Source of the DNA: Fervidibacter sp032160945
GTDB lineage: Bacteria > Armatimonadota > Fervidibacteria > Fervidibacterales > Fervidibacteraceae
Direction: 5' to 3' (one strand)
Length of the DNA stretch: 64,000 bases
NCBI GenBank assembly: GCA_032160945.1
Contig: JAVHTL010000001.1
Made by a program: the position numbers and the translations under genes
The notes under the pieces: generated by a model
Seen by the model: the letters and a program-made list of their open reading frames with translations, nothing else
Told to the model about the DNA's origin: nothing
Databases searched by the model: none
Shown: positions 7,684 to 16,492 of the stretch, one piece after another
Numbering within the stretch: the first letter of the stretch is position 1
Layout of the letters: every line of letters begins with the position of its first letter

Positions 7684-9804
7684 TTACGATTTCCTTAAAG
7701 CCTCCAAAACCTTATCGGGTGTGATGGGCAAACTGGTGATGCGGACACCTAAGGCGTTAGCGACGGCGTTTGCGATTGCCGCTGCCGTTGGGATGATGGG
7801 CGGTTCGCCTAAACCAATTACTCCTCGCTCGGGCATGTCAAGCAGAACAGGTTCAATTTCAGGCATTTCAATCATTGCAGCGATTTTGTAGTTTTCCATG
7901 TTGGGATTGACCATTCGTCCTGTCTGCCTATCCATTATGCGACCTTCAAGGAGAGCGAAACTTAGCCCTTGCATGACGCCACCTATGATTTGACCTTCTG
8001 CTGTCAAGCGGTTGACAACTCGCCCGCAATCGTGGACGGCGACGATTTTCAAGACGCTAACTTTGCCTGTCTCTGTGTCAACTTCAACTTCAGCAAACTG
8101 CACTCCACCGACGCCCGAACCTGCAAGTTCCCTTCGCCACTCACCTCGTTCGCTTATAAGTTCTGTCGGCAACAATTTCGTTGCCTCTTCCCAACTCAAA
8201 CCCTTTTGCGGCTTGTCGCGGACGAAAATTCTCCCTCCCCTTGCTATAAGTTGATCAGCGGAAACACCTAACTTTGGGGCAACGATGTCAAGGAGTCTTT
8301 TTAAGGCTTTTTCCGCTGCATCGTAAACAGCAGGGTAAACCGATGCTGCAGTTGTGCTGCCACCGCTACCACCTGAACGCCCTAACCTTGTGTCACCGAT
8401 GTAAACGACGAATTTCTCACTCCGCATAAATTCAGGTGTCAAGCCTAAAGCCTCTGCTGCTGCAATTCCGACAACGGTTCTCGTTCCTGTCCCTATGTCT
8501 TGAGTGCCCAGCAAAACTTCAACTTGCCCATCTCGGTGAATTCTCACTTCGGCTCGTGAACCGGGACCGCCACCTCCTCCCCAAGCCGATGCAGCGCACC
8601 CAAGCCCTCTTCGCTTGACTCCTGTTTGCGAACCCCAAGGTCGCCACTTCTCTTTCCAACCAATTCGTTCTGCTCCGATAAGCCATTGCTTTTGGCGAAT
8701 CTCGTTGGGGTCATTTTTGATGCGCAACTCAACAGGGTCAATGCCCAAAACTTTTGCCAGTTCGTCAATGGCACTTTCAACGCCGAAAGCCGCTTGTGGG
8801 TGCTTTGGCGCTCTCAAAGGCGCACTCGGACCAGCGTTGGTGAAGACATCCACATGCTCAATGTAGCCGTGTTGGAAACGATAGTATGGACCTGGCAAAT
8901 CGGCACCGCCTCCAACTCCTCCTGTTCCATAAGAGCGACGGTAAAAGGCAACGAATGTTCCGTCCTTTTTGGCGCCGATGCGAATGTGCTGCACAGAGTC
9001 AGGGTTATTGCCTGTTGTAAGGAAAACTTCTTCTCGCGATAGGATGATTTTGACAGGCAATCCACCTGCCATCCTGCTCAATCTGGCTGCGATAGGGACA
9101 TGTTGGTGCATCCAAAGTTTGCTTCCAAACCCGCCACCCATGTATTCGCAAATAACGCGAACCCTTTCTGGTGGCAATTTGAGTTCGCGGGCTAAACTGT
9201 CACGAACGGCAAACAGAACTTGAGTGCTATCGTAAGCGATAACTTGGTCAGCCGCTTCCCAACCGACAACGCTCCCATGCGCTTCCAGCGGGGTGTGAAT
9301 TTGAACGGGAGTGCGAACAGTGACTTCAACAGTTACATCTGCTTCTTTGAAACCATCTTCGCCCTTGCCCCAACGGTTAACTCGTGGTGTTCCTCGCATT
9401 CCTTTTTCTTGTGCTCGGTCTGTGTCAACTTCAAAGGGCAAGGGCTCATACTCAACTTCAATGAGCCTAATTGCGTCTTCTGCAATTTCCTCACTAACGG
9501 CAGCAACAGCGACCACTGCTTCGCCAGCGTAACGCAACTCAGCCCCTTCGTTTGCAATTACCAAAACAGCCTTCACACCGGGCAATTTCTCCGCTTTACT
9601 CTTGTCAATGCGACGGACGCGAGCGTGCGGTAGCGGACAACGCAGAATTTTTCCGAACAACATCCCTTCCCAGTCCTTCTTGTCTGTATGCTTAACTATG
9701 TCAGGCAAGTTGATGTCAGCGGTGTATTTTGCTTGCCCAGTGACTTTCGCAATTGCGTCAAGCCTTGGAATTCGTTGCCCTGTCACGCCACTTTGTGCAG
9801 CCAT
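7684..9804 (-). CDS. Xanthine dehydrogenase/aldehyde oxidase-family molybdopterin subunit
   Basis: 706 residues with the two-part architecture of the molybdenum hydroxylase large subunit: an N-terminal hammerhead domain (opening RIPRLDAIAKVTGQAKYTAD) and a molybdopterin-binding domain. Visible cofactor motifs are GGGFGSK near residue 225, a Gly/Ser-rich loop (GRSGGSGGSTTA), and the catalytic Glu in GLGEPP near residue 665. It should hydroxylate an aldehyde or N-heterocycle, passing electrons to the partner iron-sulfur subunit at 10484-11116. It has no signal peptide, while its partner has a Tat signal; export as a folded complex would fit, as in the E. coli PaoABC enzyme where only PaoA carries the signal. 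No FAD subunit gene is adjacent. Confidence 0.9.
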   Translation of the reverse strand: MAAQSGVTGQRIPRLDAIAKVTGQAKYTADINLPDIVKHTDKKDWEGMLFGKILRCPLPHARVRRIDKSKAEKLPGVKAVLVIANEGAELRYAGEAVVAVAAVSEEIAEDAIRLIEVEYEPLPFEVDTDRAQEKGMRGTPRVNRWGKGEDGFKEADVTVEVTVRTPVQIHTPLEAHGSVVGWEAADQVIAYDSTQVLFAVRDSLARELKLPPERVRVICEYMGGGFGSKLWMHQHVPIAARLSRMAGGLPVKIILSREEVFLTTGNNPDSVQHIRIGAKKDGTFVAFYRRSYGTGGVGGGADLPGPYYRFQHGYIEHVDVFTNAGPSAPLRAPKHPQAAFGVESAIDELAKVLGIDPVELRIKNDPNEIRQKQWLIGAERIGWKEKWRPWGSQTGVKRRGLGCAASAWGGGGGPGSRAEVRIHRDGQVEVLLGTQDIGTGTRTVVGIAAAEALGLTPEFMRSEKFVVYIGDTRLGRSGGSGGSTTAASVYPAVYDAAEKALKRLLDIVAPKLGVSADQLIARGGRIFVRDKPQKGLSWEEATKLLPTELISERGEWRRELAGSGVGGVQFAEVEVDTETGKVSVLKIVAVHDCGRVVNRLTAEGQIIGGVMQGLSFALLEGRIMDRQTGRMVNPNMENYKIAAMIEMPEIEPVLLDMPERGVIGLGEPPIIPTAAAIANAVANALGVRITSLPITPDKVLEALRKS

Positions 9805-9825
9805 CCTTCATCAACCTCCTTCAAC

Positions 9826-10470
9826 TTAAAACTTACCGCACAAAATTTTTTGCAGCGTTTCCAAAACATTCGGCAAAGGTCTTTTGAACAACCAACCAAC
9901 CTTGAGCCAAAACCCTTCAACAACCTCCGACCTCAATATCCCTTGCCTCAAAACTTGCTCATCATATCTTTGCCCTCGCTTTCTCAAAACCTGAACTTGC
10001 TTTCTCATCTGGTCAATGAGCCAAATTTCCGAAACCCCAATGCTTCTGTAGTCAGCCTCCTTCTCAAGCATTTCCGAAAGCCTGTCTCCCGGCGACCAAA
10101 TCTCAATAACCAAATCGGGTGTGCCGAAGATGCCGTCTTCTTGAACAATGTGAGCGTTCTCGGCGCGAACGAAAACTATGTCTGGCAAACGACCACGAAA
10201 CGATGATATTTTGACTAGCGTCCGTGAACCACGGATGATGCCAATCCCCTTTGCATCCACGAACCCAGCCAGCAAGCAGAAGAGCCATCCGAACAATTCT
10301 TCGTGTATGTCCTTTGGGGTCGTTCTCTGCACCACCATTCCATCAACCAACTCAACATCATCGTCTTCACCGAACAACCACACGAACTCATCAAAGGTCA
10401 AGGGGCGTGTCGGCAACAACAAGGTTCTTTCCTCTCGGATTTCGGAAAGTGTGGTATTGCGTGGCATCAC
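9826..10470 (-). CDS. Uma2-family (DUF820) PD-(D/E)xK nuclease-like protein
   Basis: 214 residues with the Uma2 fold. Signs are the N-terminal LTFDEFVWLFGEDDDVELVDGMV segment (split here: LTFDEFVW and VELVDGMV), the conserved acidic strand LPDIVFV, and the core DLVIEIWSPGD that supplies the active-site acid. A restriction-endonuclease-like core is known for the family; biological role is unclear. It sits between the iron-sulfur subunit (13 bp upstream gap) and the molybdopterin subunit (21 bp gap) of the molybdenum hydroxylase and so is almost certainly co-transcribed with them. Two further Uma2 genes lie at 49663-51160. Confidence 0.85.
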   Translation of the reverse strand: MMPRNTTLSEIREERTLLLPTRPLTFDEFVWLFGEDDDVELVDGMVVQRTTPKDIHEELFGWLFCLLAGFVDAKGIGIIRGSRTLVKISSFRGRLPDIVFVRAENAHIVQEDGIFGTPDLVIEIWSPGDRLSEMLEKEADYRSIGVSEIWLIDQMRKQVQVLRKRGQRYDEQVLRQGILRSEVVEGFWLKVGWLFKRPLPNVLETLQKILCGKF

Positions 10471-10483
10471 TTTTCACCTGCCT

Positions 10484-11116
10484 TTATGCTCCGCCTCTCA
10501 TCCGCTTTGCTGCATCAGCAACGGCTTCAAGGATTCGCGGGTAAACGCCACAACGGCAAATATTGCCAGAAAGTGCCTTGCGAATTTCGTCAAGGGTTGG
10601 CGCTTTGTTTTGATTGAGCAACCCAACTGCAGCCATGATGAAACCGGGGATGCAGAAGCCACACTGCATTGCATCGTGCTCAACGAACGCTTCTTGAATG
10701 GGATGAAGTTTCCCACCTTTCGCAAGCCCTTCAACGGTCACTATGTCATGACCTTCCGCATCAACGGTAAGCATCATGCACGAGTAAACGGGTTTACCAT
10801 CAAGCAAAACAGTGCAAGCGCCACATTCTCCTCGGTCGCAAACCTTTTTCGCTCCTGTCAGATTGAGATGATTGCGAAGTGCGTCAAGCAAGGTCACGCG
10901 TGGCTCCAACTGAAGTTTGTAAACTTTCCCGTTGACCTTGAGTGTGACGGTGACTGTTTTCGCTTGAGGGATACGAACCAACTTGGCAGGTGATGCCTCT
11001 GCCTCGCCTTCAGGTTTGCATCCTGCTAACAACTCCGTTAAAGCAGCGCCAACACCTGTGACCTTCAAAAACTCCCGCCGCAAAACGCCTTTCCTTCCTT
11101 TTCCGCTCCCTGACAT
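10484..11116 (-). CDS. Tat-exported lipoprotein 2Fe-2S subunit of molybdenum hydroxylase
   Basis: 210 residues. The N-terminus is a twin-arginine signal (RREFLK at 13-18) ending in a lipobox with Cys33 (LLAGC), so the mature protein is predicted to be lipid-anchored outside the inner membrane. The ferredoxin-like domain binds one 2Fe-2S cluster through CDRGECGAC plus a later Cys (VYSC), and the helical C-terminal domain binds the second through CGFC and CRC. This is the small subunit (CoxS/XdhC/PaoA type) that carries electrons from the molybdenum site. It is the first gene of the minus-strand operon that includes the Uma2 gene and the 706-residue subunit. The physiological electron acceptor is not visible. 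Confidence 0.9.
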   Translation of the reverse strand: MSGSGKGRKGVLRREFLKVTGVGAALTELLAGCKPEGEAEASPAKLVRIPQAKTVTVTLKVNGKVYKLQLEPRVTLLDALRNHLNLTGAKKVCDRGECGACTVLLDGKPVYSCMMLTVDAEGHDIVTVEGLAKGGKLHPIQEAFVEHDAMQCGFCIPGFIMAAVGLLNQNKAPTLDEIRKALSGNICRCGVYPRILEAVADAAKRMRGGA

Positions 11117-11465
11117 CTTTGTTCACTCCTTTCCTCGTTCGGTGACGCTTTGATTATAGCACTGATGCCCCTAAATACATCAAAGTTAGGACTTACGCAG
11201 TTGATGCCATTTTGTGTAGGGGCGGACGATAGTCTGCCCGAAAAACATCCTTGTGGTTAAAACTGCCCTTGCGGGCAGCTTAGCAGCCGCCCCTACATCC
11301 AACTGCGTAACTCCTAAATGTTGTTGAGGAAATGGAACGAGTTTTTGACGCTCATTGCGGAGCGAAGATTTTGAAGTTGCAGAAAACGGGTTGGCAATTG
11401 GATTGAAAAACGCCGTTCAGTTTGCTGGCACAAAATTTTCGCAATTGCAGCACTTAGTTGGCACA
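11117..11465. other. Intergenic region with MITE-like copy 1
   Basis: Between the molybdenum hydroxylase operon and the UDP-GlcNAc epimerase gene, both on the minus strand. It holds the MITE-like element at 11187-11316. The rest, including 11317-11465, shows no convincing gene; short open frames there have no family features. Confidence 0.6.
11187..11316 (-). mobile_element. MITE-like element, copy 1 (complete)
   Basis: 130 bp bounded by imperfect inverted repeats: left TAGGACTTACGCAGTTGATG, right end CAACTGCGTAACTCCTA. Internal GC-rich palindromes (GGGGCGG...CCGCCCC) surround a central part. It matches copies at 17700-17809 and 54890-55025, but in the opposite orientation. No transposase is encoded. 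Flanking 5-mers AAAGT and AATGT are near-identical, weakly suggesting a 5-bp target duplication. Confidence 0.85.
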
Positions 11466-12608
11466 TCAAACTTGTGGCACAAAATCTTCTGGTCGTTCCG
11501 CCAAACCGAAATAGTGCAAAATTGCCTGCTTTATCCTCTTCGCTGCCTTGCCATCACCGTAAGGGTTGATAGGTTTTTGCATCGCCTTGTAAGAAGTCTC
11601 GTCGGTCAGCAGCCTTGAAACTTCTGCGAAAATTCTTTCTTCGTTTGTTCCGATGACTTTTGCGACGCCCGCTTCAACTGCTTCTGGTCGTTCGGTTTTC
11701 TCACGCAAGACTAACACAGGCTTACCGAGAGTAGGTGCTTCCTCTTGAACACCGCCGCTATCAGTGACAATCAGGTAGGCATCCCTCATCATCCGCACGA
11801 ACTCAAAATAGTCAGGTGGCTCACAAAGTTCAATTCGTTGGCAGTTGCCCATCTCCCTGAATGCAACTTCTCGCACAATAGGATTTTTGTGCATTGGGAA
11901 AACGATGCGAGTGTCAGGGAAATGGTCGGCGATGCGTCGCAGTGCTCGGCAAATTTGCTCCATCGGCTCGCCCCAATTTTCTCGCCTGTGAGCAGTGACC
12001 AAGATTGTCCGATGAGTTTCGTTCTGACTTGGCTCAGGCAGTCGGCTCAATGTCCAAAGGAAAGCGTCAACGACAGTGTTGCCAGTGATGAAAATGGTTT
12101 TCTCGTCCACATTTTCGCTAAGCAAGTTTTCTTTCGCCCTTCGGGTTGGAGCAAAATGCAGGTCAGCGACTGCACCGATGAGCCTGCGGTTGATTTCCTC
12201 AGGGAAAGGCGCAAACTTGTCACCTGTTCTTAGCCCCGCTTCAATGTGACCGCAGGGAATTTTGTGGTAGTAAGCGACTAAGGCACCGACAAAGGCAGTT
12301 GTTGTGTCGCCTTGAACCAAGACCAAATCGGGTTTCTCGTTTCGCAGAACCTTGTCAATGCCCTCAACGGCTCTGCTGGTGATGTTAGCAAGGGTTTGAC
12401 CTTTGCGCATTATGTTCAGGTCGTAGCGTGGTTGCATTTCAAAGAAGGACAAAAATTGGTCAAGCATCTCCCGATGCTGAGCCGTAACAGCGATGATGAC
12501 CTCAAAGCGTTCGTCATCCGAAAGGGTGTGAACGACGGGCGCCATTTTGATGGCTTCAGGTCTCGTCCCGAAAATGGGCATGACTTTGATCTTGTCAACT
12601 TTTGCCAT
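11466..12608 (-). CDS. wecB: UDP-N-acetylglucosamine 2-epimerase (non-hydrolysing)
   Basis: 380 residues, the standard length. Family motifs are clear: GTRPEAIKMAPV at the N-terminus, QHREMLDQ, VQGDTTT, HIEAGLRTGD with FPEEINR, and the UDP-binding DSGGVQEEAP with LREKTERPEA. It interconverts UDP-GlcNAc and UDP-ManNAc in the cytoplasm, feeding ManNAc-containing surface polysaccharides. The neighbouring genes are not a polysaccharide cluster, so the downstream use is not evident here. It is transcribed divergently from the ADP-ribosylglycohydrolase at 12776. Confidence 0.93.
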   Translation of the reverse strand: MAKVDKIKVMPIFGTRPEAIKMAPVVHTLSDDERFEVIIAVTAQHREMLDQFLSFFEMQPRYDLNIMRKGQTLANITSRAVEGIDKVLRNEKPDLVLVQGDTTTAFVGALVAYYHKIPCGHIEAGLRTGDKFAPFPEEINRRLIGAVADLHFAPTRRAKENLLSENVDEKTIFITGNTVVDAFLWTLSRLPEPSQNETHRTILVTAHRRENWGEPMEQICRALRRIADHFPDTRIVFPMHKNPIVREVAFREMGNCQRIELCEPPDYFEFVRMMRDAYLIVTDSGGVQEEAPTLGKPVLVLREKTERPEAVEAGVAKVIGTNEERIFAEVSRLLTDETSYKAMQKPINPYGDGKAAKRIKQAILHYFGLAERPEDFVPQV

Positions 12609-12709
12609 CGCAGCAAGTATCCCCCTTGCACTATTTCAAAGGTTTTGTCGCACAACACAATTTGTCGCAGGCAAGTCGCAATGTGAAATCGTTTCAGCCA
12701 CAGCCAAAG

Positions 12710-12738
12710 TTGGCGTAGAAATTTTTTGTCGCTACAAT
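12710..12738 (+). promoter_or_regulatory. Sigma-70-type promoter for the ADP-ribosylglycohydrolase gene
   Basis: TTGGCG at 12710-12715, a 17-bp spacer, and TACAAT at 12733-12738. It lies 38 bp before the ATG at 12776, giving a short leader that contains the GAAAGGA ribosome site. Confidence 0.6.
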
Positions 12739-12775
12739 CAAAAGGGCAAATCTACACGACAAAGGGGTGAAAGGA

Positions 12776-13708
12776 ATGTCCATTGATAGGTTGGAGCGGT
12801 TTCAAGGTTGTCTTGTTGGTGTTGCTGTTGGTGACGCTTTAGGGATGCCCGTTGAAGGAATGAGTAAGGGACAAATTCGTAGTCGGTTCGGAACTCTCAA
12901 AGACATGGTTGACGGGAGAAGACCTGCTGGCAACATAACCGATGACACGATGCAAACCCTTTGCCTTGCTGAAAGTATCGCCGAACTGGGTGATTTTGAC
13001 CTTGATGATGCAGCGAAGCGATTGCTTGATTGGTTTCACACCGACCCATTTGGCATAGGCGTTCACACTTACCGAGTTCTTTCCCTTGTTGATAGTGGCA
13101 TGGATTGGCGAAAAGCGGTTGAGGAAGTTGAGAGGCGATATGCCCCTTGGACTGCAGGTAACGGTTCGTTGATGCGTTGTTCGCCCATCGGGTTGAGATA
13201 CTACCGAGACATTGGCAAACTGCTTGACTACAGTCACGAATCTTCCCTCCTGACCCATGCCAACCCTTTGTGCAAATCTTCATGCGCTTTTTTCAATGCC
13301 ATCCTTTCGCGCGCTCTTAGGGGTTGGGACAAGAAGGATGCTTTGAGTTTTGCTATGGAAGTTTTGGCTCATGCTCCCCACGAATTGCTTGAGCGAGTTC
13401 AAAGTATCTTCGTTAAGTCAGCCGAAGAAGTCCCGACAAGTGGCTTCGTTCTTGACACTTTGGAGTGTGCCCTTTGGGCTTGGTGGCATCATGACGATTT
13501 TGAGAGTGCGCTGGTCACAGTGGTCAATTTGGGAGGCGACACCGACACAAACGCTGCAGTTACAGGCTCTTTAATTGGTGCACAATACGGGCTTGAAGGC
13601 ATCCCCCAAAGATGGAGGGAAAAAGTCAAACAGCGAGACGAAACGAATGTTGTTGAGAAATGCATTAACTTGGCGATGCGAATTTACGAACTGGCTGAAA
13701 GGGAATGA
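12776..13708 (+). CDS. ADP-ribosylglycohydrolase family protein
   Basis: 310 residues. Metal-binding and catalytic motifs of the DraG/ARH family are present: GVAVGDALGMPVEG near the N-terminus, ITDDTMQ (magnesium-binding Thr-Asp-Asp), NGSLMRCSPIGL in the middle and NLGGDTDTNAAVTG near the C-terminus (second metal-ligand set). These enzymes remove ADP-ribose from proteins or small molecules in the cytoplasm. No partner ADP-ribosyltransferase is visible in the window, so the target is unknown. ATG 12776 is chosen because GAAAGGA lies just before it; GTG 12767 is the alternative. It converges with the ROK gene, separated by only 5 bp. Confidence 0.88.
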   Translation: MSIDRLERFQGCLVGVAVGDALGMPVEGMSKGQIRSRFGTLKDMVDGRRPAGNITDDTMQTLCLAESIAELGDFDLDDAAKRLLDWFHTDPFGIGVHTYRVLSLVDSGMDWRKAVEEVERRYAPWTAGNGSLMRCSPIGLRYYRDIGKLLDYSHESSLLTHANPLCKSSCAFFNAILSRALRGWDKKDALSFAMEVLAHAPHELLERVQSIFVKSAEEVPTSGFVLDTLECALWAWWHHDDFESALVTVVNLGGDTDTNAAVTGSLIGAQYGLEGIPQRWREKVKQRDETNVVEKCINLAMRIYELAERE

Positions 13709-13713
13709 ATTCG

Positions 13714-14568
13714 TCATTCAGAGTGTCCAACTTTAGCCAGAACGATTGCACCGACCACACCTGCTTTGTCACCCAACTTCGCTGGCAAAACAGGAGGTCG
13801 TAACCTTTCTGGGTAGATTTTGAGCATCTCGCTGTAGAACTTGCGAAGGGGTGCAAATAACATTTCGCCGCGAAAAAGCATTCCGCCAGTCAAGATAATG
13901 GCATCAGGACAAACGAAAACAGCGGCGTTGACCAGACCTTGAGCAAGCCTGTAGGCGATTTCTTCCCACGCTTTCGGGTCGTTGAGTTGGTGAGGTGGGA
14001 CGCCATAGCGTTTTTGAATTGCCGTTGCGGAAACGAAGGCTTCAAGACAACCTTTTTGCCCGCAACCGCATTCTGGACCGTTAGGGTCAAGGATTTGATG
14101 CCCAGCCTCAACATCCAACCCCCCATGGTAGATGCGACCGTCTTTAACTTGGAAGTGCCCAATCCCAGTTCCGAGTGTGAAGCCAGTGATGAACTTTTTT
14201 CCCTTACCCGCTCCCAAAGTCGCTTCGCCTAAGCCAGCAACATTCGCATCGTTGTCAAGTAAAACCTCACAGCCAACGAGTTTCTCCAAAGGGGCAAAAC
14301 TGACATTTTGCCAGGGCAAATTTGGCGTGTCGTAGAGGTAGCGCTTGCGCCAGTCAAGAGGACCAGGTGAACCGACAGCCAACTTTTTGATGCCTTTCGG
14401 CAGAAGTTGCCGAGCGGCTCCAGCAATTTTTTCGCACTCGGTTTTGAAATCAGGCTCGGTTGCGAAACTGATGACTTTCAGTTTTCCCCTTTCGTCAAAA
14501 GTTCCGACCCTCGTTGATTGACCTCCGATGTCCACACCGATGTAACCGACCAAATCCTGCCTTCTCAT
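13714..14568 (-). CDS. ROK-family sugar kinase
   Basis: 284 residues. The N-terminal phosphate-binding segment GVDIGGQSTRVG, the DNDANVAGLGEATLG active-site motif with the catalytic Asp, and the zinc-binding CGCGQKGCLEA cluster (about residues 165-173) define a ROK kinase. There is no N-terminal helix-turn-helix, so it is an enzyme and not a ROK repressor. Glucose or N-acetylated hexose are the usual substrates; the EAGH motif (DVEAGHQIL) fits glucokinase-like members. It is followed by surE 52 bp upstream on the same strand. Confidence 0.88.
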   Translation of the reverse strand: MRRQDLVGYIGVDIGGQSTRVGTFDERGKLKVISFATEPDFKTECEKIAGAARQLLPKGIKKLAVGSPGPLDWRKRYLYDTPNLPWQNVSFAPLEKLVGCEVLLDNDANVAGLGEATLGAGKGKKFITGFTLGTGIGHFQVKDGRIYHGGLDVEAGHQILDPNGPECGCGQKGCLEAFVSATAIQKRYGVPPHQLNDPKAWEEIAYRLAQGLVNAAVFVCPDAIILTGGMLFRGEMLFAPLRKFYSEMLKIYPERLRPPVLPAKLGDKAGVVGAIVLAKVGHSE

Positions 14569-14620
14569 CTCCGTTTCACCTGCTTCAAAAAGTTTCTCTC
14601 TCCCAATGGCTGGGATGACC

Positions 14621-15421
14621 TCAAATTTGTTTCCCCACTTTTGCCAATTTTTGAAATGCTTGCTCCCATTTCCGAAGTTTGTTCAAGAGTTCGCCAAAGG
14701 TGTTTTCAATGCTAAGGGGTGTAACGGAAACAAAACCCTTTGTCAGTTCACCGACATCTGTGTCAGGCAGAATTTCACTTACGGGTCGCTCTGAACCTCG
14801 CCAGAAGTAAATCCTGCCTTGGGGGTCAATCCGCTTTTCTGGTTCACCGACATAATGCTTGAAACCGCGAAAAGTGATTTTGAGACCGTTGATTTGGTCA
14901 AGGGGCAAGTTAGGCACATTGACATTTAGGAAAACGCCTTTTGGAAGCTCGGTCTTCAAAAGTTGTTCTGCCAACCATTGGGCAACCAAAGCAGCACTTT
15001 CGTATCTGACCTTTTCAAATCCAGCGATGGAAATTGCGAAGGCACGGCAACCTTCCAATGCTGCTTCGCGAGCAACTGCTACCGTGCCTGAGTATATGAT
15101 GTCATCGCCAATGTTTGGTCCATCGTTGATGCCGCCGATGACCAAGTCTGGCTTTCTTGGGCAAAGGATGCGAATGCCCAAAACAACGCAATCTGCTGGC
15201 ATTCCGTTGCAAGCGTAAACTATGTCGCCATCAGAATCTTGCCACTCAAAAACACGCAAAGGTTTGTGCAAGGTGATTGCATGGCTGCATGAACTTCTCG
15301 GTCGGTCAGGAGCAACCACCACGACATCGCCAATTTTTTTCATCGCTCTCTTCAAGTGCATCAAACCTGATGCATGAATCCCATCGTCATTGCTCAGCAA
15401 AATCAGTGCCCTTTTCCTCAA
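14621..15421 (-). CDS. surE: 5'/3'-nucleotidase SurE
   Basis: 266 residues. The N-terminus LLSNDDGIHASG carries the metal-binding Asn11-Asp12-Asp13, and VAPDRPRSSCSHAITL and the later GGINDGPNIGDDIIYSGTVAVA (split: GGINDGPNIG, YSGTVAVAREA) are SurE signatures. The enzyme dephosphorylates nucleoside monophosphates and helps in stress survival. It is probably co-transcribed with the ROK gene downstream. The 216 bp upstream of it hold a 9-bp hairpin at 15496-15517 without a T-run. Confidence 0.93.
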   Translation of the reverse strand: MRKRALILLSNDDGIHASGLMHLKRAMKKIGDVVVVAPDRPRSSCSHAITLHKPLRVFEWQDSDGDIVYACNGMPADCVVLGIRILCPRKPDLVIGGINDGPNIGDDIIYSGTVAVAREAALEGCRAFAISIAGFEKVRYESAALVAQWLAEQLLKTELPKGVFLNVNVPNLPLDQINGLKITFRGFKHYVGEPEKRIDPQGRIYFWRGSERPVSEILPDTDVGELTKGFVSVTPLSIENTFGELLNKLRKWEQAFQKLAKVGKQI

Positions 15422-15637
15422 TTATTTTCACCCCGCCTTTCAAAACTTTCTTCCGTCTTTGCAGGAGCTGAACTTTTGATACAGTGTCATTTGCTAAACT
15501 ACCTGAGCAGGTGGTTTACCTTTGTCCCAGCAAAATTCTCCTAACCGCTCAAATTCTTCTTTGCATAAACTTTGCCACAGTATCTGGCACGATGTCTAAA
15601 CCGAGAGCATCAGAGATGCTAACCGTAGTTGCGACTT

Positions 15638-16315
15638 TTAATGGCGCGAAAGTTTCAACAATTCAGAGACCGTCACAAATTTATAGCCTTGCTTTTTCAA
15701 GCCTTTTATGATCAGCGGTAGTGCCTTTACATCTTTCCAACGAGAGTTTATGCGACCATCATGCATGAGGATGATTGCACCAGGATGAGCCAATCTGAGC
15801 ACTCGTTCAGCCATCGCTTCAGGTGTAGGAGCATTTTTTTGGTCAGCGCTCACCGTCCAAAAAACAGTCGTGTATCCCTCAAGTTGGGCAATTGTGAGCA
15901 TTCGGTAATTCAAAAAACCTCTCGGCGGTCGGAATAGTTGAGGGCGGATACCTGTCACCTGCTCAATCGTTGCTGAACACATTTCAATCTCCTGCTTTAT
16001 CGCTTCCAAACTTTTCTTCGGTAAGCCATTCGGGTGCGAATAAGTGTGATTTCCAACCTCGTGACCTTCAGCAACTATTTGGCGTGCAACTTCTGGGTAA
16101 CGCCCAACCCTTTCGCCAATCAGGAAAAAAGTGGCTTTGATTTTGTATCGCCTTAAAATGCCCAGAACCTGAGGCGTGTAAATCGGGTGTGGTCCATCGT
16201 CAAAGGTAAGAGCAATGAGTTTTGGGAAATTGGTTTGAGCCGAATGCTTGTGAAGTTCGGCAAAAATGGCAACGAGAGCCAGCCATGTCAATCCAACAAG
16301 TAGCCACCTTCTCAT
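15638..16315 (-). CDS. Polysaccharide deacetylase (CE4)
   Basis: 225 residues with an N-terminal membrane anchor or signal segment (about residues 3-21). The NodB domain shows TFDDGPH with Asp39-Asp40, HTYSHP with metal ligands His90 and His94, RPPRGF as motif 3, and ILMHDG as motif 5. It should remove N-acetyl groups from a cell-wall glycan or chitin-like polymer outside the inner membrane. Divergently placed from the Gfo/Idh oxidoreductase at 16493. Confidence 0.9.
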   Translation of the reverse strand: MRRWLLVGLTWLALVAIFAELHKHSAQTNFPKLIALTFDDGPHPIYTPQVLGILRRYKIKATFFLIGERVGRYPEVARQIVAEGHEVGNHTYSHPNGLPKKSLEAIKQEIEMCSATIEQVTGIRPQLFRPPRGFLNYRMLTIAQLEGYTTVFWTVSADQKNAPTPEAMAERVLRLAHPGAIILMHDGRINSRWKDVKALPLIIKGLKKQGYKFVTVSELLKLSRH

Positions 16316-16441
16316 ACTGCATCACCAACTTAAAGCATAGCAAGGTTCATCCGCATTTATTCTCGCTGAACGGATGGTGTGGTGCAAATTTTGTTCACGA
16401 CCAATTCGTAAATTTTCGGACATCGCTTTTTTGCCGTGCAT

Positions 16442-16447
16442 TATAAT
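16442..16447 (+). promoter_or_regulatory. Possible -10 box (TATAAT)
   Basis: A perfect TATAAT lies 45 bp before the ATG of the Gfo/Idh gene. No good -35 hexamer occurs 16-18 bp upstream, so this is tentative. Confidence 0.35.
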
Positions 16448-16492
16448 TTTCATGCAAGGCAAAACCCTCGTGGATAAAGGGGGCGAAAGTTG

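Noticed and set aside
15496..15517. Hairpin AAACTACCT-gagc-AGGTGGTTT as terminator
   Set aside because: No run of T follows on either strand.
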